Shown here in pieces: positions 1 to 7,346 of a stretch of 64,000 bases of DNA. Position 1 is the first letter of the stretch; each line of letters starts with the position of its first letter. The position numbers and the translations under genes were made by a program. A model generated the notes under the pieces. The model did no database searches. It was given only the letters and a program-made list of their open reading frames with translations, and was not told where the DNA came from. Source of the stretch: Flavobacteria bacterium GWA2_35_26 (GTDB lineage: Bacteria > Bacteroidota > Bacteroidia > Flavobacteriales > Flavobacteriaceae); the NCBI GenBank assembly GCA_001800905.1, contig MGWH01000003.1:62001-126000 (forward strand), in the 5' to 3' direction.

Positions 1-321
1 GGATTGACTGTTGATGGCGCAAATGCAACTGCAATCCGTGAAATTGATGGCGGAAAAGAAACTTTAAGTGCATCTTTACCATTGGTTATTGGTAGCCAAA
101 AAGGATTAGTTGAAGAAAAAGACCTTCGTATTCCTAACATGAGAGGAATTATGACTGCTCGTACTAAAGTAATTAATGTGGTAGAACCAATTGCAGCGAA
201 TGTAAATTCAAAAGCAACTCAGTTTGAAAAACCAGCTGCTAAGTCAGCCGTAAAATTGGTTGCTGCCGATAACTTAGACGAGTTAATTCAATTATTACAC
301 AACGAAGCCAAAGTAATTTAA
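1..321 (+). CDS. etfB: Electron transfer flavoprotein beta subunit, C-terminal part (cut by window start)
   Basis: The frame is open from base 1, so the 5' part of the gene lies outside the window. About 106 C-terminal residues remain. They include the segment IPNMRGIMTARTKVI, typical of the EtfB C-terminal region that wraps around the alpha subunit. EtfB binds AMP and docks with EtfA to pass electrons from acyl-CoA dehydrogenases towards the quinone pool. The stop codon lies 12 bp before etfA, so the two subunits are co-transcribed. The family call rests on the tail and on the partner gene. Confidence 0.93.
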   Translation, partial: GLTVDGANATAIREIDGGKETLSASLPLVIGSQKGLVEEKDLRIPNMRGIMTARTKVINVVEPIAANVNSKATQFEKPAAKSAVKLVAADNLDELIQLLHNEAKVI

Positions 322-333
322 AACCGTACCATC

Positions 334-1299
334 ATGTCTATATTAATATACGCTGAATCAGCAGAGGGAAAATTTAAAAAAGTAGCCTATGAATTGGCTT
401 CTTATGCAAAAAAAATAGCCGAAAGTCTCGGAACTTCAGTAACCGCGGTAACCATCAACGCTGCTGATGTTTCTGAATTAGGTAAATACGGAGTAGATAA
501 AGTCTTAAAAGTTAATAACGAAGCTGTAACAGGATTTTCAGCTAAAGCCTATTCCGATATAATCATACAAGCCGCTTTAAAAGAAGGAGCGAAAGTAGTT
601 GTACTTTCCTCAACTACTAATAGTATGTATTTATCTGGTTTGGTAGCAGTTGGTTTAAACGCGGGATTTGCTTCAAATGTAGTAGGACTTCCTGTAAGCA
701 CTAGTCCATTCCAAGTTAAACGTACCGCTTTTTCAAACAAAGCATTCAATATCACTGAAATTACCACCGATGTAAAAGTAATTGGCTTAGCCAAAAACTC
801 GTATGGGATTGTAGAAAGCAATAGTTCATTAACCCAAGAAGATTTTAATCCATCAATGGATGCTGCTGATTTTAATGTAAAAGTAACCGCTACAGAAAAA
901 AGTTCTGGAAAAGTTTCTATTGCAGATGCTGATATTGTTGTCTCTGGCGGACGTGGCTTAAAAGGACCTGAAAACTGGGGAATGATAGAAGAATTAGCTA
1001 GCGTTCTTGGTGCGGCTACCGCTTGTTCAAAACCTGTTTCTGATTTAGGTTGGAGACCTCACGGAGAACACGTGGGTCAAACTGGAAAACCAGTAGCAAC
1101 TAATCTATATATTGCAATTGGTGTTTCTGGTGCGATACAACATATTGCGGGAGTGAATTCATCTAAAGTAAAAGTAGTTATCAACAGCGATCCTGAAGCG
1201 CCTTTTTTCAAAGTGGCTGATTATGGGGTGGTTGGAGATGCTTTTGAAGTGGTTCCTCAACTAATTGAAAAATTAAAAGCATTCAAAGCACAACAGTAG
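334..1299 (+). CDS. etfA: Electron transfer flavoprotein alpha subunit
   Basis: 321 aa, normal length for EtfA. The N-terminal half is the ETF alpha/beta-type fold. The C-terminal half (from about residue 200) is the FAD-binding domain, with SGGRGLKGPENW, the SDLGWRPHGEHVGQTGK region that contacts the flavin, and the later IAIGVSGAIQH and NSDPEAPFF segments. It carries FAD in the EtfAB heterodimer and transfers electrons from beta-oxidation dehydrogenases. The ATG start lies 12 bp after etfB. A strong hairpin follows the stop. Confidence 0.96.
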   Translation: MSILIYAESAEGKFKKVAYELASYAKKIAESLGTSVTAVTINAADVSELGKYGVDKVLKVNNEAVTGFSAKAYSDIIIQAALKEGAKVVVLSSTTNSMYLSGLVAVGLNAGFASNVVGLPVSTSPFQVKRTAFSNKAFNITEITTDVKVIGLAKNSYGIVESNSSLTQEDFNPSMDAADFNVKVTATEKSSGKVSIADADIVVSGGRGLKGPENWGMIEELASVLGAATACSKPVSDLGWRPHGEHVGQTGKPVATNLYIAIGVSGAIQHIAGVNSSKVKVVINSDPEAPFFKVADYGVVGDAFEVVPQLIEKLKAFKAQQ

Positions 1300-1315
1300 T
1301 TTTAAATTAATTTAT

Positions 1316-1370
1316 AAAAAACTGCCTTAAAACAAGGATATTTATATCTTTGCGTTAAGGCAGTTTTTTT
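1316..1370 (+). terminator. Rho-independent terminator of etfBA with a promoter box in its loop
   Basis: A perfect 15-bp inverted repeat (left arm 1316-1330, right arm 1355-1369) ends in a T run. The core of the stem is CTGCCTTAA/TTAAGGCAG flanked by A and T tracts. The loop is unusually long (24 nt) and contains TATCTTTG at 1345-1352, a match to the Bacteroidota -7 consensus. The same DNA therefore appears to end etfBA transcription and start the next gene. Confidence 0.8.
1345..1352 (+). promoter_or_regulatory. Predicted promoter -7 box (TAnnTTTG) of the nuclease-family gene
   Basis: TATCTTTG matches TAnnTTTG exactly and lies 51 bp before the ATG at 1403. No TTG -33 element is visible at the usual spacing. 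It sits inside the loop of the preceding terminator, so the expected transcript would begin close to the right arm of that hairpin. Confidence 0.55.
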
Positions 1371-1402
1371 TAAACCTACTCCAATTTTTTTATTTCAATT
1401 CA

Positions 1403-2023
1403 ATGAGTTTAGTTAAATTATCAATAAAAGGAATTTCATATAGCCAAACCCAAAACGGAGCTTATGCTTTGATTTTAAATGAGGTAGATGGCGATAAAAA
1501 ATTACCTATTGTTATTGGAGCATTCGAAGCGCAATCTATTGCAATTGCTTTAGAAAAAGAAATTAAACCTCCGCGTCCACTTACACATGATTTATTTAAG
1601 AATTTTGCTGAACGATTTGACATCACAGTAAAACAAGTAATTATACATAAATTAGTTGACGGAGTCTTTTATTCTAGCATCATTTGCGAAAGAGATAAAA
1701 TTGAAGAAATAATTGACGCTCGAACGTCTGATGCCATTGCTTTGGCTTTGCGATTTAATTCCCCAATATTTACTTATAAAAATATTTTAGACAAAGCTGG
1801 AATATTCTTAAACAATACCAATGAGCTGAATAAAGACGAAAATGATCTAGATAATATCCTTTCAAATCCAGACACTTTTGGTCAAGAAATTGAAAGTAAT
1901 CAATCCGGATCAACCTATACTTCAAAAACAATTCAAGAGTTAAATGAATTACTTGCAGAGGCAGTGGAAAACGAAGATTATGAAAAAGCCGCCAAAATAA
2001 GAGATGAAATTTCAAAAAGATAA
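1403..2023 (+). CDS. Bifunctional nuclease family (BFN/DUF151) protein with C-terminal UVR motif
   Basis: 206 aa. Residues 1 to about 140 match the BFN (DUF151) domain, with LPIVIGAFEAQSIAIALE, the PPRPLTHDLF segment and DARTSDAIALALRF. The C-terminus (about residues 170-206) is a UVR motif, ELLAEAVENEDYEKAAKIRD, the helical hairpin shared with UvrB/UvrC that mediates protein contacts. Plant relatives have nuclease activity. The bacterial role is not established, so the nuclease label is inferred by family. It is followed after 17 bp by an amidohydrolase gene, probably on the same transcript. Confidence 0.88.
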   Translation: MSLVKLSIKGISYSQTQNGAYALILNEVDGDKKLPIVIGAFEAQSIAIALEKEIKPPRPLTHDLFKNFAERFDITVKQVIIHKLVDGVFYSSIICERDKIEEIIDARTSDAIALALRFNSPIFTYKNILDKAGIFLNNTNELNKDENDLDNILSNPDTFGQEIESNQSGSTYTSKTIQELNELLAEAVENEDYEKAAKIRDEISKR

Positions 2024-2040
2024 ATTAAAATAATAATACC

Positions 2041-3330
2041 ATGAAAATCAATACATTAATTATCACACTAGCTATTGGATTACAATCCATGGTTGGATTT
2101 TCACAAGACTACTATTTGCATTGTGGTAGCATTTTAGACGTTCAAACTGGAAAGGAAATTAAGATGGCAACCATAGTAGTTTCCAAAAATAAAATAACAA
2201 AAATCAGCGATGGATTTGTTGCTAAATCCAATGCAAATGACATTGAAGTCAATTTAAAAAATAAATTCATATTGCCTGGATTAATTGATTTACATGTGCA
2301 TCTTGAAAGTGAACAAAATCCAAAAAGTTATGCTTCAAAATACACAAGCAACGAAGCAGATGTTGCTTTTGAAGCGGCTCGTTTTGCAGAAACGACATTA
2401 TTAGCAGGTTTTACCACTGTTCGCGATTTAGGTGGTACAGGAGTTAATATATCATTACGAAATGCTATCAATAAAGGAATTGCAAAAGGGCCACGTGTTT
2501 ATACTGCAGGAAAATCAATTGCTTCTACAGGAGGACATGCCGATCCAACTAACGGTAGCAACCGCAAATTAATGGGTGATCCAGGACCACATGAAGGTGT
2601 TGTAAATTCTCCAGAAGACGGAGTAAAAGCGGTACGCGAAAGATACAAAGAAGGTGCCGATGTCATTAAAATCACAGCTACTGGTGGTGTTTTAAGTGTT
2701 GCTAAAAACGGGAAAAATCCTCAATTTTCAATTGAAGAAATCAAAGCCATCACCACAACTGCAAAAGACTACAATATGCTAACTGCAGCACACGCTCATG
2801 GTGATGAGGGAATGCAACGAGCTATCTTAGGAGGAATTAAAACTATAGAGCACGGCACTTTTATGAGCGAAGAAACTATGGAATTAATGAAAAAATACGA
2901 TGCGTATTTAGTTCCAACCATCACTGCTGGAAAAGAAGTAGCTATAAAAGCAGAAGTAGAAGGATTTTATCCAGAAATCATTGTACCTAAAGCCAAAGAA
3001 GTCGGCCCTCAAATACAATCTACTTTTGCAAAGGCATACAAAAAAGGAGTTAAAATTGCATTTGGAACCGATGCTGGAGTATACGATCATGGAAAAAATG
3101 GTAAAGAATTCGGTTATATGGTCGAAGCTGGAATGCCCGCTTTAGCCGCTATTCAATCAGCTACCTTAACAAACGCTATGCTTTTGGGTGTAGCTAACGA
3201 AATTGGGCAAATCAAACCTGCATTTTTTGCTGATATAATTGCAGTTGATGAAAATCCGTTAAACAATATTAAAACATTAGAACAAGTTCAATTTGTTATG
3301 AAGAATGGGGTGGTATATAAAAACCAATAA
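2041..3330 (+). CDS. Secreted metal-dependent amidohydrolase (imidazolonepropionase/prolidase-like)
   Basis: 429 aa with an N-terminal signal peptide (hydrophobic to about residue 20, ending GFSQ). The amidohydrolase metal ligands are all visible: H85 and H87 in the HVH motif, K210 in VIKITATGG, H251 in AAHAHG, H271 in IEHGTF and D344 in FGTDAG. This places it in the subtilisin-like group of secreted amidohydrolases related to Xaa-Pro dipeptidases and imidazolonepropionase. Its substrate cannot be read from sequence. The gene lies 17 bp after the BFN gene and 39 bp before thyA. Confidence 0.88.
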   Translation: MKINTLIITLAIGLQSMVGFSQDYYLHCGSILDVQTGKEIKMATIVVSKNKITKISDGFVAKSNANDIEVNLKNKFILPGLIDLHVHLESEQNPKSYASKYTSNEADVAFEAARFAETTLLAGFTTVRDLGGTGVNISLRNAINKGIAKGPRVYTAGKSIASTGGHADPTNGSNRKLMGDPGPHEGVVNSPEDGVKAVRERYKEGADVIKITATGGVLSVAKNGKNPQFSIEEIKAITTTAKDYNMLTAAHAHGDEGMQRAILGGIKTIEHGTFMSEETMELMKKYDAYLVPTITAGKEVAIKAEVEGFYPEIIVPKAKEVGPQIQSTFAKAYKKGVKIAFGTDAGVYDHGKNGKEFGYMVEAGMPALAAIQSATLTNAMLLGVANEIGQIKPAFFADIIAVDENPLNNIKTLEQVQFVMKNGVVYKNQ

Positions 3331-3369
3331 TACAAACTCATTACTTTACATTATTAAGAAAAAAGCAAT

Positions 3370-4194
3370 ATGAAACAATATTTAGATTTAGTGCAACATG
3401 TAATGGAGAATGGTTGTCAAAAAGGCGACCGAACTGGAACTGGAACCAAAAGTGTTTTTGGATACCAAATGCGTTTTGATTTAAACGAAGGTTTTCCAAT
3501 GGTTACAACCAAAAAATTGCACCTAAAGTCGATTATTTACGAATTGCTTTGGTTCTTAAAAGGCGACACTAATATTAAATACCTACAAGAAAACGGGGTG
3601 AAAATTTGGGACGAATGGGCCGATGCCAATGGTAATCTTGGACCTGTTTATGGGCACCAATGGCGCAATTGGAATAGCGAAGAAATTGACCAAATTTCGG
3701 ACTTGATTACCGAATTAAAGTCCAATCCAAATAGTAGACGTATGTTAGTATCTGCTTGGAATCCATCAGTACTTCCGGACACCAAAAAATCGTTTGAAGA
3801 AAATGTAGCTAACAATAAAGCAGCTTTGCCTCCATGTCACGCATTTTTTCAGTTTTATGTTGCGGATGGAAAATTATCGTGCCAATTATACCAACGCTCC
3901 GCTGATATATTCTTAGGTGTTCCATTTAATATCGCTTCTTATGCGTTACTTACTATGATGATAGCTCAAGTTTGTGATTTAGGTGTGGGTGAATTCATAC
4001 ATACTTTTGGTGACGCACACATTTACAACAACCACTTTGAACAACTAGAATTACAGTTGTCTAGAGAAACCAGACCGCTACCAAAAATGATTTTAAATCC
4101 AGCAATAAGAAATATATTTGATTTTGATTTTGATGATTTTACTTTAGAAGGTTATGATCCTCACCCTCCTATTAGAGGAAGTGTTGCAGTATAA
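3370..4194 (+). CDS. thyA: Thymidylate synthase
   Basis: 274 aa, close to the usual 264-aa ThyA. It converts dUMP and methylene-tetrahydrofolate to dTMP and dihydrofolate. The active-site cysteine is C156 in [12 protein letters not shown]. The phosphate-binding [17 protein letters not shown] and the C-terminal [13 protein letters not shown] closing tail are intact. A short insertion after the [12 protein letters not shown] segment (around [14 protein letters not shown]) accounts for the extra length. It is followed 35 bp later by folA, which recycles the dihydrofolate it makes. Confidence 0.98.
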   Translation: MKQYLDLVQHVMENGCQKGDRTGTGTKSVFGYQMRFDLNEGFPMVTTKKLHLKSIIYELLWFLKGDTNIKYLQENGVKIWDEWADANGNLGPVYGHQWRNWNSEEIDQISDLITELKSNPNSRRMLVSAWNPSVLPDTKKSFEENVANNKAALPPCHAFFQFYVADGKLSCQLYQRSADIFLGVPFNIASYALLTMMIAQVCDLGVGEFIHTFGDAHIYNNHFEQLELQLSRETRPLPKMILNPAIRNIFDFDFDDFTLEGYDPHPPIRGSVAV

Positions 4195-4229
4195 AATTTC
4201 ACTATTTATAATACTTTAAGACTTCATTT

Positions 4230-4712
4230 ATGATTGTAATGATTGCTGCTGTTGCCGAAAACAATGCCTTAGGAAAAGACAATGAATTGGTGTGGCATTT
4301 ACCCAATGATTTTAAAAGATTCAAAGAATTAACTTCGGGTCATTACATTATAATGGGACGAAAAACATTTGAAAGTTTTCCAAAACCATTACCCAACAGA
4401 ACACATGTTGTCATCACAAGACAAGCCAATTACCAACCCGAAGGCTGTATTGTAACGCATAGCATTGAAGATGCCATAAAAATTTGTCCCGAAAATGAAG
4501 TAGTTTTTATCATTGGCGGAGGCGAAATCTACAAACAAGCCCTAGCTTTTTCAGATAAAATTGAAATTACAAAAGTGCATGGTCAATTTGAAGCCGATGC
4601 TTTTTTTCCTGAAATCAACGATATGGAATGGGAATTAGTGCAATCCGAATTTAATTCAAAAGACGAGAAACATCTTTACGATTACACCTATCAGACTTTT
4701 GTGAAAAAATAA
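4230..4712 (+). CDS. folA: Dihydrofolate reductase
   Basis: 160 aa, the standard DHFR length. Visible motifs are the Met20-loop region ALGKDNELVWHLPND, the acidic catalytic residue D27, IIMGRKTFES for NADPH binding, and the GGGEIYKQAL glycine motif. It reduces dihydrofolate to tetrahydrofolate using NADPH and is the target of trimethoprim. Its position directly behind thyA is a common and functionally sensible pairing. Confidence 0.97.
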   Translation: MIVMIAAVAENNALGKDNELVWHLPNDFKRFKELTSGHYIIMGRKTFESFPKPLPNRTHVVITRQANYQPEGCIVTHSIEDAIKICPENEVVFIIGGGEIYKQALAFSDKIEITKVHGQFEADAFFPEINDMEWELVQSEFNSKDEKHLYDYTYQTFVKK

Positions 4713-5096
4713 TATTTTTTCAATGTATTGGGAGAATGAAATGTCTTTTTGCCTTTTTTTGAACTGCCAAATACCACGAAGGCAGAACAATCGAATAAAT
4801 TTAAAGTTTCCAAAAACAAATTAATTCTTAAGAACGTGTTTTGCGCTTTGTTCAATACCTTATAAAAGTCATGAAACAAGACCAAAAGACGAAATATAAT
4901 TGGTTGCGCAAAATCCAACTAACTGATTTTCATTCATTAACTCCCAATTAAACATTGAAAAAGAAATCAAATTTCTTGGGGTAAAATTGGTCAATAAATA
5001 GACACCTGACAATACCCACTTTTAGTGATTTTTAAAGTTTTCCAAAGTCTTACAATATTGAACTGTATGGCAACTATTTAGTTCCTCGAGTTTACT
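4713..5096. other. Gene-poor intergenic stretch of about 380 bp
   Basis: No credible gene is visible between folA and the ubiE promoter. Short open frames exist on both strands, but they have low-complexity translations and no recognisable start context. Small local inverted repeats occur (for example ACTGCC near 4764 against GGCAG near 4780). The stretch may be a decayed gene or element, but nothing in it identifies a source. Confidence 0.5.
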
Positions 5097-5104
5097 TATA
5101 TTTG
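5097..5104 (+). promoter_or_regulatory. Predicted promoter -7 box of ubiE/menG
   Basis: TATATTTG matches TAnnTTTG exactly and ends only 12-15 bp before the ATG ATG start pair at 5117/5120. The transcript would be leaderless or nearly so. No TTG is seen at the usual -33 distance. Confidence 0.6.
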
Positions 5105-5119
5105 TACAAACTAAAAATG

Positions 5120-5851
5120 ATGGCTGATAAAATCACTCCCTACAAAGATTCTTCACTAAGCAAAAAAGAGCAAGTAGCTCAAATGTTTGATACCATTTCT
5201 GGAAATTATGACAATCTAAATCGTGTGATTTCTTTTGGAATAGATGTAAAATGGCGCAAAAAAGTATTGCAAATGGTAGGGAAATCCAATCCTAAAACCA
5301 TTTTGGATATAGCAACAGGCACGGGTGATTTGGCTATTTTGATGGCACAAACAAAAGCAGATAAAATTATAGGATTAGATATTTCAGCTGGAATGTTAGA
5401 AGTGGGTGTTCAAAAAATTGCATCCAAAAACCTAACCAAAACCATCGAAATGGTACTTGGGGATTCTGAAAACATGCCTTTTGAAGATAATTATTTTGAC
5501 GCAATAACGGTTGCTTTTGGAGTACGTAACTTTGAAAATTTGGAAAAAGGATTGGCTGAAATTTTACGTGTATTAAAACCTAATGGTACATTTGTCATTC
5601 TAGAAACATCTGTCCCGGACAAAACTCCTTACAAACAAGGGTATCAATTGTACAGCAACCATATCCTTCCTTTAATTGGCAAACTATTTTCAAAAGACGA
5701 TGCTGCTTATGGCTATTTGTCAGAATCAGCTGCCGCTTTCCCTTATGGTGAGAAGTTAAACAATATTTTGAGAAAAATTGGGTTTATAGATGTGATAGCA
5801 TTACCTCAAACCTTTGGAGTAGCTACGATTTATTCTGCTTCTAAAAAATAA
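5120..5851 (+). CDS. ubiE: Demethylmenaquinone methyltransferase (UbiE/MenG)
   Basis: 243 aa from this start. Class I SAM-dependent methyltransferase with motif [14 protein letters not shown], motif II around [16 protein letters not shown], and the N-terminal [20 protein letters not shown] typical of UbiE/MenG. In a menaquinone-using Flavobacterium it performs the last step of menaquinone synthesis. ATG 5120 ([11 protein letters not shown]) is chosen because homologues begin there. ATG 5117 is equally possible, and an upstream TTG at 5102 is unlikely because it overlaps the promoter box. porT starts 1 bp after the stop. Confidence 0.95.
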   Translation: MADKITPYKDSSLSKKEQVAQMFDTISGNYDNLNRVISFGIDVKWRKKVLQMVGKSNPKTILDIATGTGDLAILMAQTKADKIIGLDISAGMLEVGVQKIASKNLTKTIEMVLGDSENMPFEDNYFDAITVAFGVRNFENLEKGLAEILRVLKPNGTFVILETSVPDKTPYKQGYQLYSNHILPLIGKLFSKDDAAYGYLSESAAAFPYGEKLNNILRKIGFIDVIALPQTFGVATIYSASKK

Positions 5852-5852
5852 T

Positions 5853-6575
5853 ATGAAAAAAGCCGCTTTTGTTATTTTAATTGTTTTTACAACAAGTGTC
5901 AACGCTCAATTTACACAAAGTATATTTAGCAAAGACCCTGTAATTCATTTAGAGACATGGCAACAGCAACCTTTATATTTTGGATTTTTCCTTGGGTTGA
6001 ATTCCTATGATTTCAAATTCAAATACAAAGCCAATGTAAGCGAAGATATTCAAGTTCAAAAAACTACTGGTTTCAATGTTGGATTGGTAGCCGATTTGAG
6101 ATTGCATGAATATATCAATTTGCGCTTTGAACCAGGATTGTATTATACAAAGCGAATTTTAAATTATCCTGAAACCTATTTTATAACTCTTCCAAAAGAA
6201 TCTGATAAAATTAGAGAAGTAAATAGCACGTATATCCACTTTCCTTTATTATTAAAATTTTCGGCTTTGCGAACAGGCAACATTCGGCCTTATCTGCTTG
6301 GAGGCGTTTCTACCACATTAAATTTATCAAGCAACTCGAAATCGAAAGACGATAATTTAGAACAACTTTTTAGAGTAAAAGCTTGGAGTCCTAATTATGA
6401 ATTGGGTTTTGGTATTGATGTGTTTTCAGAATACTTTATTTTCTCACCTTCAATCAGAGGTGTTTTTGGGCTTAAAGACGAATTAATTCAAGATAAAGAT
6501 CCAGCAAGCCCGTGGACAAGTAACATTGAATCCATGCAAACAAGAGGATTGTTTATCAACTTTACTTTTCATTAA
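5853..6575 (+). CDS. porT: Type IX secretion / gliding motility protein PorT (SprT)
   Basis: 240 aa with a signal peptide (MKKAAFVILIVFTTSVNAQ), followed by an outer-membrane beta-barrel protein. The segments DPVIHLETWQQQPLYFGF and FFLGLNSYDFKFKYK resemble PorT/SprT, a protein required for the type IX secretion system in Porphyromonas and Flavobacterium. The gene is translationally tight to ubiE (1 bp gap), and its stop lies 3 bp from the convergent RNA methyltransferase. The window also encodes a T9SS client, the GH13 enzyme. The name rests on recognised family sequence rather than an alignment. Confidence 0.82.
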   Translation: MKKAAFVILIVFTTSVNAQFTQSIFSKDPVIHLETWQQQPLYFGFFLGLNSYDFKFKYKANVSEDIQVQKTTGFNVGLVADLRLHEYINLRFEPGLYYTKRILNYPETYFITLPKESDKIREVNSTYIHFPLLLKFSALRTGNIRPYLLGGVSTTLNLSSNSKSKDDNLEQLFRVKAWSPNYELGFGIDVFSEYFIFSPSIRGVFGLKDELIQDKDPASPWTSNIESMQTRGLFINFTFH

Positions 6576-6578
6576 AAT

Positions 6579-7310
6579 CTAAAGTGAAGCACGGCGAAAC
6601 TCACTTAAAACAATTGCAGTAGCGGTTGCTACATTTAGACTTTCTGTTTTTTGAAGGGTTCCAAAACGCGGAATTGTCAATCTATTTTTTATAATTTTCT
6701 CTATATCAGATGAGATTCCATTAGCCTCATTACCCATCACAATAATTCCTTCTTGAGGCAAGTTAGTGGTGTACATGTTCTCGCCATCCATAAATGTTCC
6801 GAAAACAGCTAGTTTACTCTTGGCAATAAAATCATATAAATCAACATAAGTTACATTCACACGGGCAATAGAACCCATCGTTGCCTGAACTACTTTTGGG
6901 TTATATACATCCACCGTTTCTTTGGAACAAATTAATTGTTGAATCCCAAACCAATCACACAAACGCAAGATGGTACCTAAATTTCCTGGGTCGCGAATAT
7001 CATCGAGAGCTACAATTAATCCCGATGAATTAATTGCCTTAACCTCAGACATTTTGAAAACTGCCAAGCAAGTATTTGGCGAAGCCAAAGCACTCATTTT
7101 CTTCAAATCGGCATCAGTTACAAGAGTTTTTAAATTACTGGTAACGGTTTCAAAATCAGTTTGAGTCGTATATAAATGCTCCAATTCAAAATGTGCAGCA
7201 AGCAATTCTTGAATCCCTTTGATTCCCTCAGCAATAAACAATTGATGCGTTTGTCGGTGTTTTTTTTGATGTAAACTGGATATAAGCTTTATTTGGTTTT
7301 TACTAACCAT
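6579..7310 (-). CDS. TrmH/SpoU-family RNA 2'-O-methyltransferase
   Basis: 243 aa SPOUT enzyme. The three SpoU motifs are present: DDIRDPGNLGTILR (motif 1), IIVMGNEANGIS (motif 2), and a C-terminal motif 3 containing TESLNVATATAIVLSEF. The N-terminal region (about 1-90) is an RNA-binding SpoU substrate-binding-type domain. It should methylate a ribose in rRNA or tRNA using SAM. The exact nucleotide is not predictable. It is convergent with porT and divergent from tamL. Confidence 0.9.
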   Translation of the reverse strand: MVSKNQIKLISSLHQKKHRQTHQLFIAEGIKGIQELLAAHFELEHLYTTQTDFETVTSNLKTLVTDADLKKMSALASPNTCLAVFKMSEVKAINSSGLIVALDDIRDPGNLGTILRLCDWFGIQQLICSKETVDVYNPKVVQATMGSIARVNVTYVDLYDFIAKSKLAVFGTFMDGENMYTTNLPQEGIIVMGNEANGISSDIEKIIKNRLTIPRFGTLQKTESLNVATATAIVLSEFRRASL

Positions 7311-7319
7311 AAAAAAATG

Positions 7320-7327
7320 TACTTTTG
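7320..7327 (+). promoter_or_regulatory. Predicted promoter -7 box of tamL
   Basis: TACTTTTG fits TAnnTTTG and lies 20 bp before the TTG start of tamL, in the 36-bp gap to the divergent methyltransferase. An upstream TTG at 7293-7295 is 24 bp away, slightly longer than the usual spacer. Confidence 0.45.
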
Positions 7328-7346
7328 AATTAAAATTTTAGAACCG

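Noticed and set aside
4691-4918. 75-aa minus-strand ORF
   Set aside because: It overlaps the end of folA, has no promoter, and its translation resembles random low-complexity A/T-rich sequence.
5102-5119. TTG start for ubiE
   Set aside because: The TTG is part of the predicted TATATTTG promoter box. ATG 5117/5120 matches homologous N-termini.
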